Source: Chitinophagaceae bacterium (GTDB taxonomy: Bacteria; Bacteroidota; Bacteroidia; Chitinophagales; Chitinophagaceae). Taken from it: 32,372 nucleotides of DNA. The translations under genes and the position numbers were made by a program. Each line of letters begins with the position of its first letter. Within the stretch, counting starts at the first letter, position 1. The stretch is taken from the NCBI GenBank assembly GCA_004028765.1, contig SAIX01000010.1, positions 1-32,372 on the forward strand. Direction: 5' to 3'. The notes below the pieces were generated by a model. That model was given only the letters and a program-made list of their open reading frames with translations, ran no database searches and was not told the DNA's origin. Below are positions 5,487-15,577 of this stretch, one piece after another.

Positions 5487-8400
5487 ATGAGAAAAGTCAA
5501 GCTTTTGCTTTCCGGCTTGTTGTTTGCATTATTACTGCAGGCCCAGGAAACATTCCCCGTTAACGGCGTGGCTGACAAAAGAGAGGGCTGTTATGCCTTC
5601 ACGAATGCCACGATCGTAAAAGACGCACAAACCACATTGAACAATGCCACCCTGGTAATCCGTGATGGAAAGATCATCGCTATCGGTGCAACGGGTGTTA
5701 CCATTCCGAAAGATGCCGTTGTGATCGACTGTAAGGATAAGTATATCTATCCTTCTTTTATCGATATCTATACCGACTACGGCATTGCCACACCTACGCG
5801 CGAAGGTGCCGGCGGGCGCGGTGCAGGCGGCGGCTTCAATTTCAACCAGCCTTCTCAGATCACATCTAACACAAAGGGTGCTTATGGCTGGAACCAGGCC
5901 ATTAAACCGGAGACAGATGCTTACAAACAATTTTCGGTTGACGACGCAAAAGCGAAGACCCTGCGTGAGTCGGGATTCGGGACCGTACTCAGCCATGTGA
6001 AAGATGGTATTGCCCGCGGAACAGGAACGGTGGTTACACTGGCGAATCAAAACGAAAACCTGGTAATGCTAAAAGAAAAAGCTTCGGCGCATTATTCATT
6101 CAGCCGCGGCACCAGTACACAGAGTTATCCCAGCAGCGTGATGGGAAGCATCGCTTTGCTTCGCCAGACTTATCTCGATGCGGCCTGGTATAAAACAAAA
6201 CCCGCCAAAGAGGGTACCAACCTCTCGCTGGAAGCGTTTAATGAAAACCAATCGCTTCCGCAGATATTTGAAGGAGATGATAAATGGACCGACCTGCGTG
6301 CAGACCGTGTAGGAAAAGAGTTCGGTACACAATATATTATTAAAGCCGGCGGGAATGAGTACCAGCGGATGAAAGAGATCGCCGCAACCAAGGCAACATT
6401 TATTCTCTCGCTCAATTTTCCGCAGGCAATGGATGTGGAAGACCCGAATGATGCGCGTGGCGTTTCTCTCGCGGATATGAAACATTGGGAACTTGCACCA
6501 ACAAACCCGGCTGCCTTTGAAAAGGCGAATGTGCCCTTCTGTTTAACATCGGCCGACCTGCGCGACCCCAAACAATTCCTTACCAACCTGCGCAAGGCCA
6601 TTGATATGGGCCTGTCAGAAACCAAAGCACTTGAAGCGTTGACCAAAGTGCCGGCCTCTTTGCTCGGGATCTCTGATAAAGTGGGCAGCCTCGAAGCCGG
6701 TAAGCTCGCGAATTTCCTCATTACATCGGGACCTGTATTTGCAAGCAATACCACTATTCTTCACAACTGGGTACAGGGTGATAAATATGCAGTGAAAGAA
6801 GACGCCTGGTACGATATCAAAGGAACGTATAACCTTACCATCAACACGGCGTCCGGCCCGGTAAATTATATACTTGATGTAAAGAATGCCACAACGGCGA
6901 ATGTGATAGGAAAAGATACTTTAACTGGCCGTTTTACCTATGATGGTAAAATGGTGAAACTGAATTTCTCCACCACACCCGTGCGCAGGCCTGGCGGCGG
7001 TGCCGGATTTGGCGGTGGTGGTTTCGGCGGACGTGGCGGCGGTGGTGCCGCAGCGGCGCCAGCAGGTCCGCAATTCCGTTTAAGCGGCGTGGCCAATGGC
7101 AATAGCTGGAACGGCGTGGGAGAAGATACTGTTGGGAACAAGCTTACATGGTCAGCAACATTCAATGCTGCTGGAACAGCCAGCGCGGCGGGCAATACAA
7201 CAGGCAGATTAAACAATACAACCGGCCGTCTTGCAAAAGTGACTTACCCCTTTGATGGTTACGGATGGGAAGAGGGCGAGGCGCCCAAACAGGAAGACCT
7301 GCTGATCAAGAACGCAACTGTTTGGACCAATGAAAAAGATGGCAAACTGGAGAATACAGACGTATTGCTGAAAGGAGGCAAGATCGCGAAAGTGGGCAAG
7401 AACCTCAGCGATGCCAATGCAAAAGTGATTGATGCAACGGGCAAACACGTTACTGCCGGCATCATTGACGAACACTCCCATATTGCGGCGGCCTCTATTA
7501 ACGAAGGCGGACAATCTGTAACCTCAGAAGTTCGTATCGGTGACAACCTGAACCCCGAAGACATTAATATATACCGCCAGTTAAGCGGGGGGGTTACTTC
7601 TTCGCACATCCTTCACGGATCTGCCAACACCATTGGCGGACAAACACAACTTATCAAATTACGCTGGGGCGCGAATGATGAAGACCTGAAATTTAAAAAC
7701 TGGGATCCCTTTATCAAATTCGCACTGGGTGAGAACGTAAAACGAACCACTTCCCAAAACAACAACCGCTTCCCCGATACACGAATGGGTGTGGAAGAAG
7801 TATTGAACGATGCGTTTGCACGCGCAAAAGACTATGAGGCTGCAATGAAGGCTGATCCCAAAGGAACACACCGCGACCTTGAGCTTGATGCACTCGTTGA
7901 GATCCTCAACAAGAAACGCTTTATTACCTGTCACTCTTATGTGCAGAGCGAGATCACCGCAGCGATGCTCGTTGGTGATAAATATGGTTTCAAATTCAAC
8001 ACCTTTACCCATATCCTCGAGGGATATAAAGTGGCGGATAAAATGAAAGTGCATGGCTCAAACGCATCCACATTTGCAGACTGGTGGTATTATAAAGTAG
8101 AAGTTACCGATGCCATTGCATACAACGCGGCGATCATGCACAAGGCCGGGCTGAATGTTTGTATCAATTCCGATGATGCAGAAATGGCGCGCCGCCTGAA
8201 CCAGGAAGCAGGTAAAACTGTTCGCTATGGCGGTGTTTCCGAAGAAGAAGCCCTGAAGATGGTAACCCTGAATCCTGCAAAAGCGTTGCATGTGGATGAC
8301 CGGGTGGGCAGCATCAAAGCGGGTAAAGATGCAGATGTGGTGATCTGGAGCGAGAACCCATTGAGCATTTATGCCAAATCAGAAAAAACAATTGTAGATG

Positions 8401-8627
8401 GTATTGTTTATTGGGACAGGGAAAAAGATGCCGAGCAGCGCAAAAAAATTGCTGCCGAGCGTTTCCGCCTGATCCAGAAAATGATCAATGAAAAAAGAAC
8501 CGGTGGTGCCGGTGCGGTTCGTCCGGCAGAACCCAGTTTCCAGATAATCTTAAGCTGTGGTGACCATGAGCACAAGGACGGTCTGTATACCATCGATATC
8601 CAGGAAGATGAAACCGTGAACAAATAA
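5487..8627 (+). CDS. Secreted two-domain amidohydrolase-family protein; only the C-terminal domain keeps the metal motif
   Basis: A 1046-residue exported protein (signal peptide about 1-20, ending LLLQAQ). Two amidohydrolase-superfamily domains are fused. The first (about 25-440) has the strand frame PSFIDIYTDYG where an active enzyme has FIDxHxH, so its metal site is lost. A beta-rich segment with a Gly-rich insert (about 502-529) links to the second domain (about 600-1025). That domain has GIIDEHSHI (H663, H665), likely further metal ligands H816 and H842, and Asp896 in INSDDAEM, the imidazolonepropionase-like pattern. An active, probably periplasmic, hydrolase of cyclic amides or peptide-like substrates is plausible, but the substrate is unknown. 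It is 12 bases from the next gene, a single-domain paralogue. Confidence 0.85.
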   Translation: MRKVKLLLSGLLFALLLQAQETFPVNGVADKREGCYAFTNATIVKDAQTTLNNATLVIRDGKIIAIGATGVTIPKDAVVIDCKDKYIYPSFIDIYTDYGIATPTREGAGGRGAGGGFNFNQPSQITSNTKGAYGWNQAIKPETDAYKQFSVDDAKAKTLRESGFGTVLSHVKDGIARGTGTVVTLANQNENLVMLKEKASAHYSFSRGTSTQSYPSSVMGSIALLRQTYLDAAWYKTKPAKEGTNLSLEAFNENQSLPQIFEGDDKWTDLRADRVGKEFGTQYIIKAGGNEYQRMKEIAATKATFILSLNFPQAMDVEDPNDARGVSLADMKHWELAPTNPAAFEKANVPFCLTSADLRDPKQFLTNLRKAIDMGLSETKALEALTKVPASLLGISDKVGSLEAGKLANFLITSGPVFASNTTILHNWVQGDKYAVKEDAWYDIKGTYNLTINTASGPVNYILDVKNATTANVIGKDTLTGRFTYDGKMVKLNFSTTPVRRPGGGAGFGGGGFGGRGGGGAAAAPAGPQFRLSGVANGNSWNGVGEDTVGNKLTWSATFNAAGTASAAGNTTGRLNNTTGRLAKVTYPFDGYGWEEGEAPKQEDLLIKNATVWTNEKDGKLENTDVLLKGGKIAKVGKNLSDANAKVIDATGKHVTAGIIDEHSHIAAASINEGGQSVTSEVRIGDNLNPEDINIYRQLSGGVTSSHILHGSANTIGGQTQLIKLRWGANDEDLKFKNWDPFIKFALGENVKRTTSQNNNRFPDTRMGVEEVLNDAFARAKDYEAAMKADPKGTHRDLELDALVEILNKKRFITCHSYVQSEITAAMLVGDKYGFKFNTFTHILEGYKVADKMKVHGSNASTFADWWYYKVEVTDAIAYNAAIMHKAGLNVCINSDDAEMARRLNQEAGKTVRYGGVSEEEALKMVTLNPAKALHVDDRVGSIKAGKDADVVIWSENPLSIYAKSEKTIVDGIVYWDREKDAEQRKKIAAERFRLIQKMINEKRTGGAGAVRPAEPSFQIILSCGDHEHKDGLYTIDIQEDETVNK

Positions 8628-8639
8628 AACCGACAGAGC

Positions 8640-9977
8640 ATGAAAAAGATAATCAGCATATTCAGTTTATTGTTTCTGGCTGCCGGTATTGCTACGGCAC
8701 AGGAAACGGTATATCCTGCCAAGGAAAATAAGGGAAGGTTTTTTATCACCAACGGTACGGTGCATGTGGGCAACGGAACAGTGATAGAGAATGCAACCAT
8801 TGAAGTAAACAACGGAAAGATCGTAAAAGTGGGAACCGATGTTTCTGCTTCGGGCACCATTGTGGATGCCAAAGGAAAACATGTATACCCGGGTTTGATC
8901 CTTCCATCAACCGATCTGGGTTTGAAAGAGATCGCCAACGGCGTTCGCGGAAGCAACGACTACACGGAGATCGGTGAATTCAACCCGAATGTCCGTTCTA
9001 TCACTGCATATAATACCGATTCTCGCGTGATCGGCGTATTGCGTTCGAACGGGATTTTGCTGGCAAGTGTTACCCCCGAGGGCGGCTCTGTGAGCGGATC
9101 TTCATCCGTGGTTCAGCTCGATGCATGGAACTGGGAAGATGCGGCCTACAAAATGGATGCAGGCATCCACGTAAACATGCCCAGCTTTATCAACCGTTTT
9201 GGAAGAAGGGGGGGTGGTAACATACCGCCCGCTATTCTGGCCCAATTGGGCCTCGGTGGTGGTGCGGGTGGCGCAGACCCATCCAAAGCTGCACTTGAAA
9301 AAGTAGAGGAGATCAAATCTTTCTTCCGCCAGGCAAAAGCCTACCTTCAGGAACCAACACACAAAAACACCAACCTGAAATTCGAGGCGGTTAAGGGGCT
9401 TTTCAACAAAACACAAAAGCTCTTTGTACACGGCGACCAGGTAAAACAGATGCTGATCGCGATCGATTTTGCAAAAGAATTCGGCTTTGATGTGGTGATT
9501 GTTGGCGGAAGCGAAAGTTTCCAGATCGCCGACCTCCTGAAGCAAAACAATATTGCCGTGATCCTTGGACAGGAACACGCGTTGCCGGCAACAGAAGACG
9601 ATGATATCGATCAACCCTTCAAAACACCCGCTGTTTTACAAAAAGCCGGCGTATTGTTTGCGCTGAATGATACACATGATGAGGCACGGTACCGCAATCT
9701 TTCCTATAACGCCGGAACGGCCGCAACCTATGGGCTTACCAAAGAACAGGCATTACAGGCAATCACGCTGAATGCTGCAAAGATCCTCGGCGTGGATGAT
9801 AAAACCGGCTCGCTCGAAGCTGGTAAAGATGCCAATATCGTGATTGCCGATGGCGATATCCTTGATATGAAAAGCAGCAGTATTTCTGCCGCGTTCATAC
9901 AGGGGCGCCAGGTTAGTCTTGATAACAAACAGAAACAATTGTACGAGCGCTACAAATACAAATACGGGATCAAATAA
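8640..9977 (+). CDS. Secreted amidohydrolase-like protein lacking the HxH metal motif
   Basis: A 445-residue protein with a signal peptide (about 1-20, ending GIATAQ). The amidohydrolase fold frame is clear: an N-terminal beta module (TNGTVHVGNGTVIENATIEV), YPGLILPSTDLG at the place of the usual PGxIDxHxH, and a C-terminal LTKEQALQAITLNAAKILG block followed by GSLEAGKDANIVI. Both first-strand histidines are absent, so it probably cannot bind the catalytic metals. It resembles the inactive N-terminal domain of the upstream protein. It is 12 bases downstream of that gene and followed by a strong terminator, so the two form an operon. It may be a structural or regulatory partner of the active domain. 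Confidence 0.8.
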   Translation: MKKIISIFSLLFLAAGIATAQETVYPAKENKGRFFITNGTVHVGNGTVIENATIEVNNGKIVKVGTDVSASGTIVDAKGKHVYPGLILPSTDLGLKEIANGVRGSNDYTEIGEFNPNVRSITAYNTDSRVIGVLRSNGILLASVTPEGGSVSGSSSVVQLDAWNWEDAAYKMDAGIHVNMPSFINRFGRRGGGNIPPAILAQLGLGGGAGGADPSKAALEKVEEIKSFFRQAKAYLQEPTHKNTNLKFEAVKGLFNKTQKLFVHGDQVKQMLIAIDFAKEFGFDVVIVGGSESFQIADLLKQNNIAVILGQEHALPATEDDDIDQPFKTPAVLQKAGVLFALNDTHDEARYRNLSYNAGTAATYGLTKEQALQAITLNAAKILGVDDKTGSLEAGKDANIVIADGDILDMKSSSISAAFIQGRQVSLDNKQKQLYERYKYKYGIK

Positions 9978-10000
9978 TCTATTTTCCCATACACGTATAA

Positions 10001-10029
10001 AAGCCTGCGAATTTTTCGCAGGCTTTTTT
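10001..10029 (+). terminator. Rho-independent terminator of the amidohydrolase operon
   Basis: A perfect 11-base-pair stem (AAGCCTGCGAA with TTCGCAGGCTT) around a 3-base loop, followed by a T-run, 23 bases after the stop codon. Upstream A residues make it partly bidirectional in appearance, but no minus-strand gene ends here. Confidence 0.9.
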
Positions 10030-10137
10030 CTTACCATTTGCTCTGGAAAACATGCACGGCCTTTTACCGCTTATACATTCTATTTCCCGTACATCTTTGT
10101 TGCCATCATATTAACAGCTTCGTGTTTGTAACCATTT

Positions 10138-10145
10138 TAGTTTTA
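10138..10145 (+). promoter_or_regulatory. Putative -7 element TAGTTTTA of the DUF5916 gene
   Basis: A 7/8 match to TAnnTTTG located 49 bases before the ATG at 10195. The -33 element is not convincing. Weak evidence, by motif and location. Confidence 0.3.
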
Positions 10146-10194
10146 GCCCGTTCACAACTGACAGCCCACCCGCTGTAACTGCTAAAACCCTGTT

Positions 10195-12648
10195 ATGAAA
10201 TCCGTGTTTGTAATGGCCGCTGTTGTACTGTTTGTTTCTGCAAAATCACAGACAGCTCCGGCCAAAGAGAAAATTGTAAAGCGCCTTCCTGCCGTCCGTG
10301 CCCTTCAGAAGATCGTGATCGATGCTGATTTATCAGATGCCGCCTGGAAAGATGCACCCGTTGCCACTGACATGGTGGAGTGGCGCCCGACCTTTGGCGT
10401 GGTGGAAGAGGAAAAAAACAAAACAGAAATCAGGATCCTCTACGATAACAATGCGATTTATATCGGCGGGTTCTGCCACGAAGCAAGCCGCGACAGTATT
10501 TCTTCAGAGCTCGTTGGCCGCGATGTGGTGGGCGTGAATGATTTTGTGGGCGTTCTGTTTGATACCTATAATGACAAGATCAATGGGTTTGGCTATTATG
10601 TAACGCCGCTTGGCGAACAGTTTGATGCGAAGTATTCTTCGAACGGGGAAGATGGGAGCTGGAGCAGCGTTTATGAAACGGCTTCGAAAATTGTGGAAGG
10701 GGGCTGGGTTTTTGAAATGCGCATTCCTTATGCTGCCATCCGTTTCAGTAATGTAAAAAAACAGGACTGGGGCATCAATATTACAAGGCGGCGCTCGAAA
10801 AGCGGCAAGCAATATATGTGGAACCCAACCGATCCAACCGTTGGCGGGAACTTTTTTGCACAGTTCGCTTTGTGGACAGGTATTGAAGACATCAAACCAC
10901 CTGTGCGCCTTTCCTTCTCTCCTTATGTTTCAACTTATCTCAACCATTATCCTTACAATACGCCCGGCGTAAACAATACGGCGACCTCCGTAACAGGTGG
11001 CATGGATGTAAAATACGGCATCAACCAGGCTTTTACACTGGACATGACATTGATCCCCGATTTTGGCCAGGTACAAAGTGATAACCAGGTGCTCAACCTC
11101 ACGCCCTTTGAAGTAAAATATAATGAGAACAGGAGTTTTTTTACAGAAGGAACCGAGCTTTTCGGAAAGGGAAATCTTTTCTACAGCCGCAGGATCGGGG
11201 GGACCCCCTTGCATCATGACGATGTTTCTGCGCAACTCAAAGCCGGGGAAAGCATCCTTGCAAATCCTTCACAAACCAGCCTCATTAATGCCACCAAAGT
11301 AAGTGGCCGCACATCTTCCGGTTTGGGTATCGGCTTTTTTAATGCCATCACCAATGCACAATATGCTACAGTTGGGGGGCCCGGAAAGGAAACACGTAAA
11401 ATAGAAACCGATCCGCTCACCAATTATAATATCATCGTGTTTGACCAATCGCTCAAACGCAACTCAAGTGTATCGTTTATCAACACCAATGTAACGCGCA
11501 GCGGAAAAGATTATGATGCGAACGTATCTGCTTTTCTCTGGGACCTGTATGATAAAAAGAACGATTGGAACCTTTTCGGAAAAGTGGGTACCAGCCAGCT
11601 GATCGGTTACCAGCCGGATGGAAAAACGCTGGCGGGTTATACACACAATATCGGCATCGGCAAAACAGGCGGGCGCTTTAACCTGAATTTTTCGCAGGAG
11701 CTGGCAGATAATAAATACAACAGCAACGATATGGGCTATTTCACCAACAACAATTTTGTAGACCATTCCTTATGGATGGGATACAAATGGGTGAAGCCCC
11801 ATGGTTTTTACAACCGCCTCAACCTGAATTTTAACGGGTATTATTCGATGCGTTACAAACCCTGGGATTACCAGATGGCAAGGGTGAATGTTAACCTGAA
11901 CGGGCAGTTAAAAAACCTCTGGTATGCAGGCATTTTTATTAACTACCTGCCGCAGCAGAATGATTTTTATGAGCCGAGAATGGCTGGCCGTGTTTTTAAA
12001 CGTCCGGAAAGACTGGTATATGGATTATGGATGGAGTCGAATGGAGCAAAAGCTTTTTCCACTTCTTTCGAGGGAGATTTTGCCAGCTTTACTTCTTTGG
12101 CATCCGGCGGCGCGGAACTCTATTTCCGCAACCGTTACCGCTTCAACAAAAAGCTAACACTTACGATGAACACCAACCTGGTTTCTTACTATAACAACCT
12201 CGGCTTTGCCACCATCAATGGCTCCAATGAAGTAATCATCGGTGCCCGCATCAGGAGCACAGTTGAAAACATCTTCAATGTCAAATACAATTTTAATAAC
12301 AAAATGGGTATTACTTTCCGCGCAAGGCATTATTGGGGGAAAGTGAATTACGACCGTTATTATGTATTAAACCCGGATGGGGGGCTTGCGCCCACAACAA
12401 CCCGTTATGATGATGTTGCCAATTACAATGTAAACTATTTCAATATCGATATGGTGTATACCTGGCAGTTTGCGCTCGGCAGTTTTGTAAACCTTGTATG
12501 GAAGAGCTCAAGCAGCACCTTCGACCAGCGCGTTGGCGACCCCTATTTTAAAAACCTCGACAATTCACTGGCAGCCCCTCAGTTAAACAGCCTGTCGCTG
12601 CGCGTGATCTATTTCCTGGATTATTTATCGCTGAAAAAGAAATCATAG
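10195..12648 (+). CDS. DUF5916-type outer-membrane-like protein with N-terminal CBM9-like domain
   Basis: An 817-residue exported protein (signal peptide about 1-19). Residues about 35-230 form a carbohydrate-binding-module-9-like beta sandwich: IVIDADLSDAAWKDAP, then IRILYDNNAIYIGGFC, FVGVLFDTYNDKINGF, and a GWVFEMRIPYAAIRF strand ahead of WGINITR. The remainder (about 235-817) is rich in alternating aromatic and polar strands, consistent with a C-terminal beta barrel as described for DUF5916, including the NRSFFTEGTELFG motif. The role is unknown; glycan or polymer binding at the outer membrane is a guess from the CBM9-like fold. It has its own promoter region and stands apart from polA by 71 bases. 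Full-length and intact. Confidence 0.85.
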   Translation: MKSVFVMAAVVLFVSAKSQTAPAKEKIVKRLPAVRALQKIVIDADLSDAAWKDAPVATDMVEWRPTFGVVEEEKNKTEIRILYDNNAIYIGGFCHEASRDSISSELVGRDVVGVNDFVGVLFDTYNDKINGFGYYVTPLGEQFDAKYSSNGEDGSWSSVYETASKIVEGGWVFEMRIPYAAIRFSNVKKQDWGINITRRRSKSGKQYMWNPTDPTVGGNFFAQFALWTGIEDIKPPVRLSFSPYVSTYLNHYPYNTPGVNNTATSVTGGMDVKYGINQAFTLDMTLIPDFGQVQSDNQVLNLTPFEVKYNENRSFFTEGTELFGKGNLFYSRRIGGTPLHHDDVSAQLKAGESILANPSQTSLINATKVSGRTSSGLGIGFFNAITNAQYATVGGPGKETRKIETDPLTNYNIIVFDQSLKRNSSVSFINTNVTRSGKDYDANVSAFLWDLYDKKNDWNLFGKVGTSQLIGYQPDGKTLAGYTHNIGIGKTGGRFNLNFSQELADNKYNSNDMGYFTNNNFVDHSLWMGYKWVKPHGFYNRLNLNFNGYYSMRYKPWDYQMARVNVNLNGQLKNLWYAGIFINYLPQQNDFYEPRMAGRVFKRPERLVYGLWMESNGAKAFSTSFEGDFASFTSLASGGAELYFRNRYRFNKKLTLTMNTNLVSYYNNLGFATINGSNEVIIGARIRSTVENIFNVKYNFNNKMGITFRARHYWGKVNYDRYYVLNPDGGLAPTTTRYDDVANYNVNYFNIDMVYTWQFALGSFVNLVWKSSSSTFDQRVGDPYFKNLDNSLAAPQLNSLSLRVIYFLDYLSLKKKS

Positions 12649-12707
12649 CAGGTAGTGGCGGGGGCACAGGTGGTCACGATTCAATTACCGGCAATGCAAC
12701 TATTCAC

Positions 12708-12715
12708 TACCTTAG
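12708..12715 (+). promoter_or_regulatory. Putative -7 element TACCTTAG of polA
   Basis: A 7/8 match to TAnnTTTG, four bases before the polA ATG, so a leaderless transcript is predicted. No good -33 element is seen. Confidence 0.4.
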
Positions 12716-12719
12716 CCCA

Positions 12720-15560
12720 ATGGGTAAAAAACTATTTCTTCTCGATGCGTTTGCCTTGATCTTCCGCGCATATTATGCACTGATCCGCAACCCGCGCATC
12801 ACATCAAAGGGCAGGAACACAAATGCACAGTTTGGTTTTACCAACACACTCTTTGATCTCATCAACAAAGAAAAACCAACGCACCTCGCCGTTTGTTTTG
12901 ATACGCATGCCCCAACAGAACGGCATACCGATTTTGCAGATTATAAAGCCAACCGCCAGGAAGCGCCGGAAGACCTGCTGGATTCGATTCCCGACATCAA
13001 ACGTATCATCCGCGGTTTCAATATCCCCGTTGTGGAAATGGATGGATATGAAGCGGACGATGTAATTGGTACGGTTGCCTGGCAGGCCGCAGATAAAGGA
13101 TATGAAGTTTATATGGTAACGCCCGATAAAGACTATGGGCAACTGCTCGTTCACCCCGGTGTTTATATTTACAAGCCGCCGGCCTTCGGTAATGCGGAAG
13201 AAATTCTTGATGCAAAAAAGATCTGCGAAAAATGGGATATCCAGCGTGTGGAGCAGGTAGTGGATATGCTGGGACTGATGGGCGATGCGGTGGATAATAT
13301 TCCCGGTATTCCCGGCGTTGGCGAAAAAACCGCAGCGAAACTGCTGAAAGAATATGATACGATAGAAAATATTTTAGCCAATGCCGATTTTATCAAAGGC
13401 GCATTGGGCGAGAAAGTGCGTAATGGAAAAGAAATGGCCATCATGAGCAAAAAGCTGGCGACCATCATCACGAACGTACCCGTTGAATTTCATGAAGAAG
13501 ATTATCGTTTGAAAGAATGGAACAAAGAGGCCCTGGTGGAAGTGTTCACAGAACTGGAATTCAAAACCCTTGGTAAAAGGATTCTCGGCGACGAATTCAA
13601 TGCGTTTCATGCTGCGCCGCAGGCTACGCAAACCGACCTGTTCGGAAATTCGGTAGCCGCTCCCGGTAAAGGGAAAAAAGAAAGCGCCGCAAAAGAAGAA
13701 CCGCAGGTTGCTGGTGAAACCTCTTCTGGTTTACTCGCTGAAAAAAACATACATAACACACTTCACAACTATGTTTTAGTTGAAACCACCGAGGCGATCC
13801 ACTCCCTGGTTCAGCAACTGTTACAGCAAAGCGAGGTTTGTTTTGATACCGAAACCACCAATATTGATGCGAATGAGGCCGAGCTGGTGGGAATGAGTTT
13901 TTCCATAAAAGCCGGCGAAGGGTTTTATATTCCCTGCCCCGCAGACCAGCAGCGAACCAGGGAAATCCTAACCCTGCTTGATCCGCTTTTTAAGAGCACG
14001 CATATTACCTGGGTGGGCCAGAATCTGAAATATGATATGCTCGTATTGAAATGGTATGGAAAAGAATTTGCAGGGCCCGTTTTTGATACCATGCTAGCGC
14101 ATTACCTGATTGAGCCCGAAGGAAGAAGAAGCATGGACCTCCTAAGTGCACAATACCTCGGTTACGAACCCGTGCATATTGACGAGCTGATCGGCAAGAA
14201 AGGAAAAACACAGGGCACGATGCGCGATGTGGAGGTAGAGAAAGTAAAAGAATATGCTGCAGAAGATGCCGACATCACGCTACAGTTAAAAAAGATCTTT
14301 GTACCGCTGCTGAAAGAAAAAGAAGTGGGCCGTGTTTTTGAAGAAGTGGAAAACCCGCTGGTTCGTGTGCTTACTGATATGGAGTTTGAAGGCGTAAAAA
14401 TAGATGTGGACTTTCTGAACGATTACAGCAAAGAACTTGAGCGCGACGCAAAAACCTGTGAAGAAAGCGTGTATGCACAGGCCGGTGTACGCTTTAACCT
14501 TGCTTCTCCCAAACAACTGGGTGAAGTATTGTTCGAGATACTGAAGATTGATCCCAAAGCCAAAAAAACAAAAACAGGACAATACGCCACAGGCGAAGAC
14601 GTGTTGCAAAAACTCGCGGCCAGCAATCCGATCGTTGCAGATATCCTGGGCTTCCGCGAATTAACCAAACTGAAAAGCACCTATGTGGATGCGCTCCCGC
14701 AGATCATCAACAGCAAAACCGGTCGCGTACACACTTCTTATGCGCAGGCGGTTGCCGTAACCGGCCGTTTGAGCAGCAACAACCCCAACCTGCAGAATAT
14801 CCCGATACGAAGCAGCCGGGGCCGCGAGATCCGCAAAGCATTTATCCCCCGCGACAAAGATCATATCCTTGTAAGCGCCGATTATTCGCAGATAGAGCTA
14901 CGCATAGTAGCAGCGATCAGCGGCGACCCCAATATGTGCGATGCGTTTCGGCATGGCAAAGACATTCATACCGCCACCGCCGCAAAAGTGTACAATGTTC
15001 CCGAATCGGAAGTAACCAAAGAAATGCGGTATAAAGCCAAGAGTGTAAATTTTGGGATCATTTATGGACAGGGTGCTTTTGGTTTGGCGGATAACCTTGG
15101 CATTCCGCGCGCAGAAGCCAAAGAGATCATCGATAATTATAAAAAAGAATTTGTGGGGATCACTTCCTATATGAACGATACCATTCGTTTTGCCCAAGCC
15201 AATGGCTATGTACAGACGCTGATGGGGAGAAAGCGCTGGCTGAAAGATATCAACTCATCCAACTTCACCGTGCGCGGGTATGCGGAACGAAACGCGATCA
15301 ACTCGCCTATACAGGGAACGGCTGCAGATATGATCAAACTCGCGATGATCAAAATCCACGCGGCGATGAAGAATGGTAATTATCGCTCAAAAATGATCCT
15401 GCAGGTACATGATGAACTCGTGTTCGACGCCGTACACGATGAACTGGATGCACTCAAAAAGCTCATCATCGAAAACATGGTATCTGCCATGCCGCTGCCC
15501 AATGAGGTTCCGGTGGAGGCAGAAGTGGGCGCCGGTTCCAACTGGCTGGAAGCACATTAA
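12720..15560 (+). CDS. polA: DNA polymerase I with 5'-3' and 3'-5' exonucleases
   Basis: PolA fills repair gaps and removes Okazaki RNA primers. At 946 residues it is full length with all three modules. The 5'-3' exonuclease (about 1-290) has LFLLDAFALIFRAYYAL, the acidic GYEADDVIGT and TPDKDYGQL motifs, and the GIPGVGEKTAAKLL helix-hairpin-helix. A low-complexity linker (about 300-345) follows. The 3'-5' proofreading domain keeps D376 and E378 (FDTETTN), NLKYDML, and Y512-x3-D516. The polymerase has motif A DYSQIELRI (D721), motif B starting K774 (KSVNFGIIYGQ) and motif C VHDELVF (H897-D898-E899). Proofreading is therefore predicted to be active, unlike Taq-type enzymes. The SnoaL-like gene follows after 17 bases. 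Confidence 0.98.
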   Translation: MGKKLFLLDAFALIFRAYYALIRNPRITSKGRNTNAQFGFTNTLFDLINKEKPTHLAVCFDTHAPTERHTDFADYKANRQEAPEDLLDSIPDIKRIIRGFNIPVVEMDGYEADDVIGTVAWQAADKGYEVYMVTPDKDYGQLLVHPGVYIYKPPAFGNAEEILDAKKICEKWDIQRVEQVVDMLGLMGDAVDNIPGIPGVGEKTAAKLLKEYDTIENILANADFIKGALGEKVRNGKEMAIMSKKLATIITNVPVEFHEEDYRLKEWNKEALVEVFTELEFKTLGKRILGDEFNAFHAAPQATQTDLFGNSVAAPGKGKKESAAKEEPQVAGETSSGLLAEKNIHNTLHNYVLVETTEAIHSLVQQLLQQSEVCFDTETTNIDANEAELVGMSFSIKAGEGFYIPCPADQQRTREILTLLDPLFKSTHITWVGQNLKYDMLVLKWYGKEFAGPVFDTMLAHYLIEPEGRRSMDLLSAQYLGYEPVHIDELIGKKGKTQGTMRDVEVEKVKEYAAEDADITLQLKKIFVPLLKEKEVGRVFEEVENPLVRVLTDMEFEGVKIDVDFLNDYSKELERDAKTCEESVYAQAGVRFNLASPKQLGEVLFEILKIDPKAKKTKTGQYATGEDVLQKLAASNPIVADILGFRELTKLKSTYVDALPQIINSKTGRVHTSYAQAVAVTGRLSSNNPNLQNIPIRSSRGREIRKAFIPRDKDHILVSADYSQIELRIVAAISGDPNMCDAFRHGKDIHTATAAKVYNVPESEVTKEMRYKAKSVNFGIIYGQGAFGLADNLGIPRAEAKEIIDNYKKEFVGITSYMNDTIRFAQANGYVQTLMGRKRWLKDINSSNFTVRGYAERNAINSPIQGTAADMIKLAMIKIHAAMKNGNYRSKMILQVHDELVFDAVHDELDALKKLIIENMVSAMPLPNEVPVEAEVGAGSNWLEAH

Positions 15561-15577
15561 CAGATAACAGATCCCGA

